DNA from: Bacteroidota bacterium
GTDB taxonomy: Bacteria; Bacteroidota; Ignavibacteria; Ignavibacteriales; Melioribacteraceae
Length of the DNA: 64,000 nucleotides
Direction of reading: 5' to 3'
Assembly (NCBI GenBank): GCA_018829205.1
Contig: JAHJUE010000030.1
Span: forward strand, 62,001-126,000
Made by a program: the position numbers and the translations under genes. A model generated the notes under the pieces. That model saw only the letters and a list, made by a program, of their open reading frames with translations, was not told the DNA's origin and made no database searches. Shown piece after piece: positions 10,159-17,997 of the stretch. Every line of letters begins with the position of its first letter. Positions within the stretch are counted from its first letter, which is position 1.

Positions 10159-10206
10159 ATTAATTTATCCCGCTTAAAACGGGGAAAACCAAAACGAGGA
10201 GGAAAT

Positions 10207-11478
10207 ATGCCGACATTTGCTACACTCGATCGCCAGGATTCGCTTTCCGCTAAACTTAAAGTTATAGGTATTGGCGGCGGCGGATGCAATGCAATAGAAA
10301 GTATGATCAAAAAAGGTCTTACCGGAGTTGAGTATGTTGCTGTTAACACTGACGCACAAGTGCTTAATAAAAGTACCGCTACTCATAAAATTCAGGTGGG
10401 CAACAATCTTACACGCGGACTTGGAGCAGGAGCGGACCCTAACATTGGGAAAAAAGCTACTGAAGAGGACCGTGAAAAATTAACAAAAATTTTAGAACAT
10501 AGCGATATGGTCTTTGTTACCGCCGGGATGGGCGGCGGTACCGGAACTGGAGGAGCTCCTATTGTTGCTTCTATTGCTAAGAGTCTGGGCGCCCTTGTAA
10601 TCGGTATTGTTACTAAACCTTTCAGATGGGAAGGCAAAAAAAGAATGATGAATGCCGAACAGGGAATTAAAGAATTAAGCCAGTATGTCGACAGTTTAAT
10701 AGTAATTCCGAATGAAAGACTTCTGAATATACTTGATAAAACGGTTTCCGCTGCTGCGGCATTCGATAAACCTAACGAAGTTCTTTATGAAGCAACCCGC
10801 GGTATTGCCGATATTATTACTATCCCGGGAATTATTAATGTTGACTTTGCCGATGTTCGTTCAGTAATGAACGAAAGCGGTGAAGCATTAATGGGATGCG
10901 GAATTGCCAGCGGTGAAAACAGAGCTGTTGAAGCGGCACAGAAAGCCATTTCTTCCCCGCTGCTTGAAGGAGTTAGCATTAAAGGAGCTAAAAATATTCT
11001 GCTTAATGTTTCGGGGTCAACTAATCTTACAATGCAGGAAATTGACGAAGGCAACCAGGTTATTTACGCGGCCGCCGGAGAAGAGGCAAATGTAATATTC
11101 GGTTGGGTTAATAAAGAAGAAATGAATGAATATGTTTCTTATACAGTTATTGCTACCGGTTTCAGTTCCTCTTCCAAATCGGAAATAAAAAGTAATTTTA
11201 AACCACAGGAAAAAGAAAGAAAAGAAGAACCCAAAATTCCAATGGGTGGTTTTTCACCAAGAAAATTTGAAGTTGATGAAAATGATGATTTAAATGTTCC
11301 TACAATTTTCAGGGTTAAAGGAGCAAATAAAAAAATGATGGATGATGAACCGGTTGAACAAACAGGTTTTAGGTTTGATCAGTTCGATGCGTTTGATAAA
11401 GAAGAAGTTGAAGAAGTTAAAAGCGGCAGACGGGATGAAGATGATAGTTCTTCGTTTTTAAGAATGATGATGGATTAA
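10207..11478 (+). CDS. ftsZ: Cell division protein FtsZ
   Basis: Tubulin-like GTPase (423 aa) forming the division ring. N-terminal GIGGGGCNAI, tubulin signature GGGTGTG at 109-115, GIVTKPFRWEG, and the T7-loop NVDFADVRSVM. The conserved C-terminal peptide that binds FtsA is NVPTIFRVKG at about 363-372, but about 50 residues follow it, rich in acidic residues and ending FLRMMMD. Start chosen from the strong GAGGAGG ribosome binding site 5-6 bases upstream. Small CCCG/CGGG hairpin in the ftsA-ftsZ spacer. Last gene of the dcw cluster. Confidence 0.97.
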   Translation: MPTFATLDRQDSLSAKLKVIGIGGGGCNAIESMIKKGLTGVEYVAVNTDAQVLNKSTATHKIQVGNNLTRGLGAGADPNIGKKATEEDREKLTKILEHSDMVFVTAGMGGGTGTGGAPIVASIAKSLGALVIGIVTKPFRWEGKKRMMNAEQGIKELSQYVDSLIVIPNERLLNILDKTVSAAAAFDKPNEVLYEATRGIADIITIPGIINVDFADVRSVMNESGEALMGCGIASGENRAVEAAQKAISSPLLEGVSIKGAKNILLNVSGSTNLTMQEIDEGNQVIYAAAGEEANVIFGWVNKEEMNEYVSYTVIATGFSSSSKSEIKSNFKPQEKERKEEPKIPMGGFSPRKFEVDENDDLNVPTIFRVKGANKKMMDDEPVEQTGFRFDQFDAFDKEEVEEVKSGRRDEDDSSSFLRMMMD

Positions 11479-11488
11479 TACGGAAAAT

Positions 11489-11513
11489 CCGGATTCCGGC
11501 TGCCGGACTCCGG
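11489..11513. repeat. GC-rich CCGGA palindromic cluster
   Basis: Just after the ftsZ stop, a 25-base stretch has CCGGA at one end and TCCGG at the other, with the internal overlapping palindrome TCCGGCTGCCGGA. Its words (ATTCCGGC, GCCGGA) resemble the palindromic element at 11726-11802, so it may be a degenerate relative. It may alternatively be part of the terminator region. Confidence 0.4.
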
Positions 11514-11525
11514 GTAACATTTGTT

Positions 11526-11617
11526 AAAAGGCTGCATTTGATTTCTCCTCGTTTTGGTATTAAGGACGGCATCCTTAATGGAAATCAAAGCAGCCGCTTT
11601 TATTTTCCTCTTTTTTA
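11526..11617 (+). terminator. Large nested hairpin and T-rich tract after ftsZ
   Basis: The outer stem pairs GGCTGC plus TTTGATTTC (11530-11545, one bulged A) with GAAATCAAA plus GCAGCC (11581-11595). Inside it sits a second perfect 8-bp hairpin, ATTAAGGA/TCCTTAAT (11559-11566 with 11572-11579). A T-rich tract (11598-11617) follows. This fits a factor-independent terminator for the dcw operon, though the nested shape is larger than usual and could be another structured element. Confidence 0.7.
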
Positions 11618-11701
11618 ACCGATTAATGATAATATTTAGGTTTTTTCTTTATTTATTATTCGTTAATTTCACATCTTAATAATTAATAATAGCCGGTAGT
11701 T

Positions 11702-12523
11702 TTGAAAAGAATAATTTTATGTAACGTCATTCCCGCTTTATTTTTACGGGAATATTTAAACTTTCAGTTGCGGATTCCGGCAATAAAGCGTGCCGGAATG
11801 ACATTAATGCTATCCATTTTTATCCTAATTCCCAGCAATTTCATAAAAGCCCAAAATGCTTCGCAAGTTGCTTGGGTTTCTAAATTTGCAGTAGCAGGCG
11901 GAGTAAATTCACTTTACCTATTTCCGGATATGTCTGAAATTAATAAACAGATTTCCAATTTCGGAGTAGGAGAATTTTCTGAAAATGGAAATTTTACATT
12001 CGGCGGTTCCGGTTTTGTATATATTAAAATATTGGATGATGTAAGAATAGGCGGTATCGGTTTCGGCGGCTCAACTAAAAATGAAGCGGTTGTAAACGGA
12101 TTTAACAGAGAAGCAAAATATAGCCTCGGCGGCGGAGCTTTTACAATTGAATATTCGATTCCTATGGTTCGTAAGATTGCTTTATCTGTTGGAGCGATGA
12201 TCGGGGCTGGTTCAATTGATTTGGAACTTTATCAGAATAAGGGAACCTTTACCTGGGACGGAGTATTTAACGACCTGGGAAATTCAACGGATAATTACAG
12301 CAGAAAAATAAAAAATAAATTTATATTGATTTCTCCTACAATAAACCTGGACGTACCTTTTAATAGATTCCTTGCCGTTAGAGTAGGGGCCGGGTATTTA
12401 TTAACATTGGGAAACGAGTGGCAAATTGAAAATGAATTGGAATTAAAAAATGTTCCCAAAAGTATTAATGCCGATTCATTTTATATTCAGGCAGGTCTGT
12501 ATTTCGGTTTGTTCCTGTTCTAA
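11702..12523 (+). CDS. Predicted outer-membrane beta-barrel protein of unknown function
   Basis: No family recognised. The mature part alternates hydrophobic and polar residues with many Gly/aromatic strands and ends in YFGLFLF, a terminal aromatic as in outer-membrane barrels. The frame is open from TTG 11702, but a palindromic repeat (11726-11802) lies in its first 35 codons. Possible starts are TTG 11702 (MKRIIL...), ATG 11798 or ATG 11807. From 11798 or 11807 the protein has a hydrophobic run (LMLSIFILIPSNF) ending IKAQ, a plausible signal peptide. The TTG start would join a basic MKR start to it through repeat-encoded residues. A free-standing gene between the ftsZ terminator and rfbB. 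Confidence 0.6.
   Translation: MKRIILCNVIPALFLREYLNFQLRIPAIKRAGMTLMLSIFILIPSNFIKAQNASQVAWVSKFAVAGGVNSLYLFPDMSEINKQISNFGVGEFSENGNFTFGGSGFVYIKILDDVRIGGIGFGGSTKNEAVVNGFNREAKYSLGGGAFTIEYSIPMVRKIALSVGAMIGAGSIDLELYQNKGTFTWDGVFNDLGNSTDNYSRKIKNKFILISPTINLDVPFNRFLAVRVGAGYLLTLGNEWQIENELELKNVPKSINADSFYIQAGLYFGLFLF
11726..11802. repeat. 77-bp palindromic (REP/MITE-like) element
   Basis: Outer terminal inverted repeats GTCATTCC (11726-11733) and GGAATGAC (11795-11802) enclose two hairpins: ATTCCCG/CGGGAAT (11729-11735 with 11747-11753) and ATTCCGGC/GCCGGAAT (11774-11781 with 11792-11799). The words GTCATTCC and ATTCCCG...CGGGAAT resemble small dispersed palindromic repeats known in many bacteria, such as dRS3-like units. 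No transposase is present. It lies inside the 5' end of an open reading frame. Confidence 0.65.
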
Positions 12524-12562
12524 AAGTATTTGAATATTATAGTTAATAAATTGATTGATTAA

Positions 12563-12586
12563 TGATTGACTGATTGACTGATTGAC
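12563..12586. repeat. Three tandem copies of TGATTGAC
   Basis: Three perfect contiguous copies of the 8-mer TGATTGAC, flanked by degenerate GATT/GATG words from about 12551 to 12620, in the gap before rfbB. This looks like a simple-sequence repeat. No gene is seen in 12524-12706. Confidence 0.75.
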
Positions 12587-12706
12587 TGAATGGATGGTTG
12601 AATTAATGGACGGATGATTGATTTTAATTCTCCTTATCTTCAATCACACAATTTTTTTTGTGAATGAACAAAAGTAAATAAAACTAAACATAGCATAAAA
12701 AATTAA

Positions 12707-13720
12707 ATGAAAAACATTCTAGTTACAGGCGGCGCGGGATTTATCGGAAGTAATTTTATTAATTACATACTTAAAAACAGAGATGATGTTTTTGTTGTAA
12801 ATCTTGATAAACTTACCTATGCCGGAAATCTTGAAAATCTAAAAGAATCGGAAAATAAAAGTAATTACAGATTCATTAAAGGCGATATAACTAATCGTGA
12901 ACTTGTTGATTATATTTTCCAAAAATATTCAATAAAACATGTTATAAATTTTGCGGCTGAGTCGCATGTGGATAGAAGTATATTGGGCTCGGAGGTATTC
13001 TTTTCCACAAATGTAATCGGCACCAACGTTTTATTGGAAGCCTCAAGAAGAAATAATATTGAAAAATTTGTTCAGATTTCTACAGATGAAGTTTATGGTA
13101 GTCTCGGCGCAGAAGGATTATTTACCGAACAGACGCCAATTTCACCCAACAGTCCTTATTCATCAAGCAAAGCAGCGGCAGATATGATGGTTTTATCTTT
13201 TCATCATACATACGGACTGCCGGTTGTTGTTACTAGATGTTCAAATAATTACGGACCTTATCAATTCCCTGAAAAATTAATTCCGCTTATGATTTTAAAT
13301 ACTCTTAACGGAAAAAAACTTCCTGTATACGGAGATGGACTCAACGTAAGGGATTGGATTTATGTAATTGATCATAATAAAGCTGCCGAGCTTGTATGGG
13401 AAAAAGGAAAAGTTGGGGAAGTTTATAACATAGGCGCCAGCCGTGAAATGGCCAATATCGATATTGTTAAACTGCTTCTCAAGAACTTAAACAAGTCGGA
13501 TGATTTAATTGAATTTGTTAAAGACAGACCGGGTCACGACAGACGGTATGCCATTGACTCATCAAAAATACAAAACGAACTTGGCTGGAAACCAGAATAT
13601 GTATTTGAAGACGCAATGAGTAAAACTATTGAATGGTATCTTCAAAATAAACCATGGTGGGAAAGAATTATTTCAGGCCAGTACCAGGAATATTATAAAA
13701 CATTATATACTAATAGATAA
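12707..13720 (+). CDS. rfbB: dTDP-glucose 4,6-dehydratase
   Basis: Extended short-chain dehydrogenase (337 aa) that converts dTDP-glucose to dTDP-4-keto-6-deoxyglucose, feeding rhamnose and other deoxysugars. NAD-binding GGAGFIGSNF at the N-terminus, TYAGNLENL, AAESHVDRSI, the STDEVYGSLG motif with the catalytic Asp-Glu pair, and the YxxxK pair Tyr151/Lys155. CSNNYGPYQFPEKLIP and WIYVIDH are typical of RfbB. The other rhamnose genes (rfbA, C, D) are not adjacent. It opens the polysaccharide cluster. Confidence 0.92.
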   Translation: MKNILVTGGAGFIGSNFINYILKNRDDVFVVNLDKLTYAGNLENLKESENKSNYRFIKGDITNRELVDYIFQKYSIKHVINFAAESHVDRSILGSEVFFSTNVIGTNVLLEASRRNNIEKFVQISTDEVYGSLGAEGLFTEQTPISPNSPYSSSKAAADMMVLSFHHTYGLPVVVTRCSNNYGPYQFPEKLIPLMILNTLNGKKLPVYGDGLNVRDWIYVIDHNKAAELVWEKGKVGEVYNIGASREMANIDIVKLLLKNLNKSDDLIEFVKDRPGHDRRYAIDSSKIQNELGWKPEYVFEDAMSKTIEWYLQNKPWWERIISGQYQEYYKTLYTNR

Positions 13721-13733
13721 TTTAGGTTGTTAA

Positions 13734-15482
13734 ATGATTAAAAGAATTTTAACTATTGTATTATTGTGCGTAAGCTTAAGTATTGCGCAGGATAATTCTT
13801 CAAATAAAAATAATAATTCCTCGATTAGTATAAGTTCTCTTCCAATATCCGTTACAATTGGCGGAGATTTTGTTGTGAATGGTTCGTTCGTAGCTTATGC
13901 AAGTCAAAGATTGGATAATTTTATTACACAGATTTTCAACAAAACAAAAATGGAAGCGTTAAGTGTTTCCGGTGAACCGGAATACGCAGCCCAGCTGTTA
14001 AAAGAACTTAACAAATATTCTTTAGAAAATATTACATTAAAAAGAGCTGACGGCACCGAACTGAAAATTAATCTTGAGCAATTTAGAAAAGACGGTGATT
14101 TTAAAAATAATCCCTATTTAAAGAACGACGACGTTATTATTTTTCCTACTTCCGGAAATATTAGTAATGGTATTTTAATATCAGTTACTATTGGAGGGGA
14201 ATTTATTGTAAACGGGACTTTCGATGCTTTGCCTGCTCAAAGAGTTGATCATTTTATTACCAAGGTTTTTAATGAGGCAAAAGAAAAAACATTAAGCGTT
14301 ACAAATGAATATGAATATTCTTTACGATTGCTTGACGAATTAAACGAATATTCTCAGCGGAATATTCTTATTAAAAGATCAGATGGTTCGGAATTAAAAG
14401 TTGATTTGGAAAAGTTCAGATTAACCGGGGATTTTAGTTGTAACCCGTATCTGAACGACGAAGATATTATAATTTTTCCTAAAAAAAATATTGAAAAGGA
14501 TTTTATATCAATAGCCGGCGCCGTTAAAAGACCTATTACTTTTCAATTCTCCGAAGGAGATAAATTATCTGACGCTTTAATGTTTGCATTAGGTTTAAGT
14601 GAATCTTACGAAAATGTAAACAAAGCTGAAATTTCAAGATTGAGTTACGACGGTCAGACAGAAGAAAGAATATTGGTCAATTTGGATGCTTCGTTTGATT
14701 TACAAAGAGGGGATAGAATCAGAATAATTGGTAAAGAAATATTTAAAGAGTCTTATAAAGTTCTAGTCAGTGGAGAAGTTAACAATCCTGGATACATTTA
14801 TATAACTAAAAATAGTTCAACTGTTAATGAAGTAATTTCAAAGTCAGGAGGATTCACAGAATCAGCATGGTTAAAAAAAGTTCAGCTTATTTCAGGTAAA
14901 AACGCTGAGTTGTTATTTAATAAAAAAGATCTTTTAGAAAAAGGACTTACTGAATTTGAACGGACACTTGAACTAGAAAATAATATGATGGGCCGATTAT
15001 CAAATATCGGAGAAGAAGATACATTATATTTCAATATTGAGAATGAACTAAGAATTTATAATGGCGGTACAATTTTAGATTTTTCTGATTCAATGGATAT
15101 TAAAAGGAAGAATTTAATTGTAAATAATGGTGATGTAATCGTTGTGCCAAAATTTGAAAATGTTGTAAACATATTTGGACAAGTACCTAAAACTGGGAAA
15201 TATGAATATGCTGAAGGTAAGGACTATATGTATTATATAAATCTTGCTGGAGGTTTTGGTGATTTAGCAGAAGATGGTGAAGTGATGTTGATAAAAGGTA
15301 ATAATAGAAATTGGATTCAGGCTGATGATTCAGATACGATAATTGAACCTGGTGATTATTTATGGATTCCGAAAGAACCAATTAGAAATTTCGACTTCTA
15401 TTTAGCAAGGGTTAGTAATATTGCAGGAATATTTGGTACAATTGCAACACTTATTCTGCTTTTTTCTCAATTAGGTAAATAA
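13734..15482 (+). CDS. Wza-like polysaccharide export protein with duplicated N-terminal unit (SLBB)
   Basis: Secreted protein (582 aa) of the polysaccharide export/SLBB class. Signal peptide at about 1-18 (ending SIAQ). Two homologous units follow: residues 38 to about 138 and 149 to about 249, each starting ISVTIGG and ending in an IIFP strand, offset exactly 333 bp. Downstream are SLBB-like strands (VLVSGEVNNPGYI, VVNIFGQVPKTGKY) and one C-terminal hydrophobic segment (AGIFGTIATLILLFSQL). Likely forms an export conduit with the Wzz-like protein encoded next. The second half looks more AT-rich than the first, possibly a recombination seam. Confidence 0.8.
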   Translation: MIKRILTIVLLCVSLSIAQDNSSNKNNNSSISISSLPISVTIGGDFVVNGSFVAYASQRLDNFITQIFNKTKMEALSVSGEPEYAAQLLKELNKYSLENITLKRADGTELKINLEQFRKDGDFKNNPYLKNDDVIIFPTSGNISNGILISVTIGGEFIVNGTFDALPAQRVDHFITKVFNEAKEKTLSVTNEYEYSLRLLDELNEYSQRNILIKRSDGSELKVDLEKFRLTGDFSCNPYLNDEDIIIFPKKNIEKDFISIAGAVKRPITFQFSEGDKLSDALMFALGLSESYENVNKAEISRLSYDGQTEERILVNLDASFDLQRGDRIRIIGKEIFKESYKVLVSGEVNNPGYIYITKNSSTVNEVISKSGGFTESAWLKKVQLISGKNAELLFNKKDLLEKGLTEFERTLELENNMMGRLSNIGEEDTLYFNIENELRIYNGGTILDFSDSMDIKRKNLIVNNGDVIVVPKFENVVNIFGQVPKTGKYEYAEGKDYMYYINLAGGFGDLAEDGEVMLIKGNNRNWIQADDSDTIIEPGDYLWIPKEPIRNFDFYLARVSNIAGIFGTIATLILLFSQLGK

Positions 15483-15504
15483 GGCAAAAAGTTTTCAGGG
15501 GTTA

Positions 15505-16764
15505 TTGATGAATATGCAAAATGAAATTAAAGAGAATGATAATAATCAATATGTTGGTAGTTCTTTTATTGAATTTCTTATAATTACTGTAAAATATAGA
15601 AAATTTCTTTTTTGGTTCGTGTTTTCTATTACTGTTTTTACAACTTCCTATTCTTTGCTGATTGCCGATAAATGGTTTTTATCAACTGCTTCTGTTTTAC
15701 CGGCTGAAAAAACGGATCTGTTATCAACATTGTCTGGACTTTCTAGTTTAGCAAAGGGTTTTTCCGCAAGCAAAGGACTTGCTGCATTAACTGGCGGGAA
15801 TGCTGAGACCGATCGATATATGGCTATATTATTAAGCGCATCTGTAACTGATGACGTTATAAAAAAATTCAATTTGAAAGAAGAATATGATCTTGAAGAT
15901 ACTTATTATGAAAAAGTTGTTAAAGCTTGGCAGTCAAATTTTGAACTCGAAGTACAGGACGAAGGAAATTTAACATTATCTGTTTACGATAAAGATCCTA
16001 AAAAAGCAGCTGATATTGCCAATTATTTGGTTGGAAAATTAAATGAGCTTAACACAAAGCTTAGTGTGACAAATGCAAAAGCAAATAAAGAATTTGTGGA
16101 AAAAAGATATTTTCAGAACATTGAAGACATAAATAACCTTGAACAAAAAATGCAGGACTTTCAGGAAAAGTATGGTTTAATCGCTGTGCCTGAGCAGCTA
16201 GAAGCTACTGTTAAATCAATGTCTGAAATTTACGCGACTTTATACAAGAAAGAAGTTGAATATAATGTTATTAAAGAAAGGTACGGTGCAGATCATCCGC
16301 TTGCTACTGTTTCTGAAATTGAAATGAAAGAACTTCAGAAAAAAATTAACTTATTAAATTCGGGGAAAGATGCGTCACAGCAAGATGTAAATTTATTGAT
16401 CCCATTTAAACAAGCGCCTGAATTAGGAAATCAATACCTAAAGATTTATAGAAATCTAGAAATTCAGTACAAAATTTTGGAATTTGTTCAGCCACTATAC
16501 GAGCAGGCAAAAGTGGAAGAAGCTAGAAATACTCCTAGCGTTATTGTTCTAGATACAGCAGTACCTGCTGATCGAAAAGCGAAACCAAAAGGAAGTTTAT
16601 ATGCTTTGTTATCTTTTGTGGTTTCCACACTACTTGGATTATTTATCGTATTTATTAGAGAATTCCTTGTTAAGTTAAAAAAAATTGATTCTGATAAATA
16701 TGAATATATTACTGGATGGATATCCTTTAAAAATGTTAATTGGCCTTTAATCAAGAAAAAATAA
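15505..16764 (+). CDS. Wzz-like chain length determinant protein
   Basis: Polysaccharide co-polymerase (419 aa). Two transmembrane segments, at about 33-52 and about 362-382, frame a periplasmic domain with long helical stretches (SVTNAKANKEFVEKRYFQNIEDINNLEQK is part of the coiled region). The pre-TM2 Pro-rich segment (TAVPADRKAKPKGS) matches Wzz. No C-terminal tyrosine kinase domain is present, so it is a PCP-1/PCP-3-like form. Expected to control chain length together with the Wzy-like and Wza-like proteins of the cluster. Confidence 0.85.
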   Translation: MMNMQNEIKENDNNQYVGSSFIEFLIITVKYRKFLFWFVFSITVFTTSYSLLIADKWFLSTASVLPAEKTDLLSTLSGLSSLAKGFSASKGLAALTGGNAETDRYMAILLSASVTDDVIKKFNLKEEYDLEDTYYEKVVKAWQSNFELEVQDEGNLTLSVYDKDPKKAADIANYLVGKLNELNTKLSVTNAKANKEFVEKRYFQNIEDINNLEQKMQDFQEKYGLIAVPEQLEATVKSMSEIYATLYKKEVEYNVIKERYGADHPLATVSEIEMKELQKKINLLNSGKDASQQDVNLLIPFKQAPELGNQYLKIYRNLEIQYKILEFVQPLYEQAKVEEARNTPSVIVLDTAVPADRKAKPKGSLYALLSFVVSTLLGLFIVFIREFLVKLKKIDSDKYEYITGWISFKNVNWPLIKKK

Positions 16765-16784
16765 TTTTATTATTAAGATGTTTG

Positions 16785-17963
16785 ATGAAAATATTACAGA
16801 TAAACAATAATCATTACAAATTGGGAGGGGCTGAAGTTGTTTATCTTAATACCATTCAATTATTAGAAAAATATAATAATCTTGTTATATCATTAAGTCG
16901 AGATAGTAAAAATAATTTAAATATAGCTTCAAAAGAATATTTCATCCCCGATTCAAATAATTTAGTTAACAAATTCTATTCAAGAAAGGCCGCAAAATTA
17001 ATTGATATAATTGTACAAAATGAAAAACCTCATATCGCTCATATCCATAATATTATTGGCGGAATTACTTTTTCAGTCCTTTCAAGTTTAAAAAAACATA
17101 ATATCCCAATTATAGCAACAATACATGACTTCAGATTAATGTGTCCGGTCTATGTGTTTATGAACGGGAAAAAGGAAATTTGTGAACAGTGTAAAGGGGG
17201 TAAATATTTCAATTGTATTATTAATAATTGTGCTCCAGAAGGAATTTCTAAAAGTATTCTTGTAAGCATTGAAAGTTATATTAGAGATTATGTTTTACCA
17301 TTTCAAAACCTAATAGATCGCTTTATATTTGTTAGCAGTTTTACTAAAAAAAAATTCCTTGAGGTTTATCCTGAAATAGAATCAAAATCAGATGTAATAT
17401 ATAATTTTAGTGACAAACCAACAGACCGTAGAATTATCAGAGGAAATTATTTTTTATTCTTCGGTAGATTATCATATGAAAAAGGGATAACAACACTATT
17501 GAAGACTTTTAATGATAATCCAATGTTAAAACTAAAAATTATTGGTGACGGTCCTTTGAAATATATTGTCGAGAATAATAAAAATACTAATGTTGAATAC
17601 TTGGGGTATAAGTCAGGCAAAGACCTTGAAGATTTAATTTCAAATTCTTCTTTTGTAATTGTACCATCAGAATGTTATGAAAATAATCCCCTAACAATTG
17701 TTGAATCTTACTCAATGTCAAAACCGGTTATTAGCAGTCTGCTTGGAGGTATTAAAGAAATTGTTGTTAATGAAGTAACTGGATTTACATTTAAACATAG
17801 AGAATCAGGAAATCTGGGTGAGGTATTATTAAAAGCTGAAAGAATTTCTGATTCCAAATATAACTTAATCTCACAAAATGCCTTTGAATTCTATAATAAT
17901 AATTTTACTAAAGAATTATATATTCAAAAACTATTGGAAGTTTATAAAAAATCAGTTTTATAA
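16785..17963 (+). CDS. Glycosyltransferase family 4 protein with N-terminal cysteine cluster
   Basis: GT4-type retaining glycosyltransferase (392 aa). Start chosen at ATG 16785, giving the normal MKILQIN opening followed by KLGGAEVVYLN; an upstream in-frame ATG at 16740 would overlap wzz. The N-terminal domain carries a cysteine cluster (CPVYVF, CEQCKGG, CIINNC), seen in a GT4 subfamily and possibly metal-binding. The C-terminal domain has YLGYKSGKDLEDLI and VPSECYENNPLTIVES with the conserved Glu pair. Donor and acceptor cannot be assigned. Confidence 0.85.
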   Translation: MKILQINNNHYKLGGAEVVYLNTIQLLEKYNNLVISLSRDSKNNLNIASKEYFIPDSNNLVNKFYSRKAAKLIDIIVQNEKPHIAHIHNIIGGITFSVLSSLKKHNIPIIATIHDFRLMCPVYVFMNGKKEICEQCKGGKYFNCIINNCAPEGISKSILVSIESYIRDYVLPFQNLIDRFIFVSSFTKKKFLEVYPEIESKSDVIYNFSDKPTDRRIIRGNYFLFFGRLSYEKGITTLLKTFNDNPMLKLKIIGDGPLKYIVENNKNTNVEYLGYKSGKDLEDLISNSSFVIVPSECYENNPLTIVESYSMSKPVISSLLGGIKEIVVNEVTGFTFKHRESGNLGEVLLKAERISDSKYNLISQNAFEFYNNNFTKELYIQKLLEVYKKSVL

Positions 17964-17997
17964 ATTCAATTCCATATATTAACATATCAATAGAAAT

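Noticed and set aside
9786-10349. 187-codon open frame on the minus strand across the ftsA-ftsZ junction
   Set aside because: It lies opposite two certain genes, has no family features and its codon content mirrors the + strand genes.
12563-12586. Possible CRISPR or iteron array
   Set aside because: Units are 8 bases with no spacers, no cas genes and no replication initiator nearby; a simple tandem repeat is sufficient.
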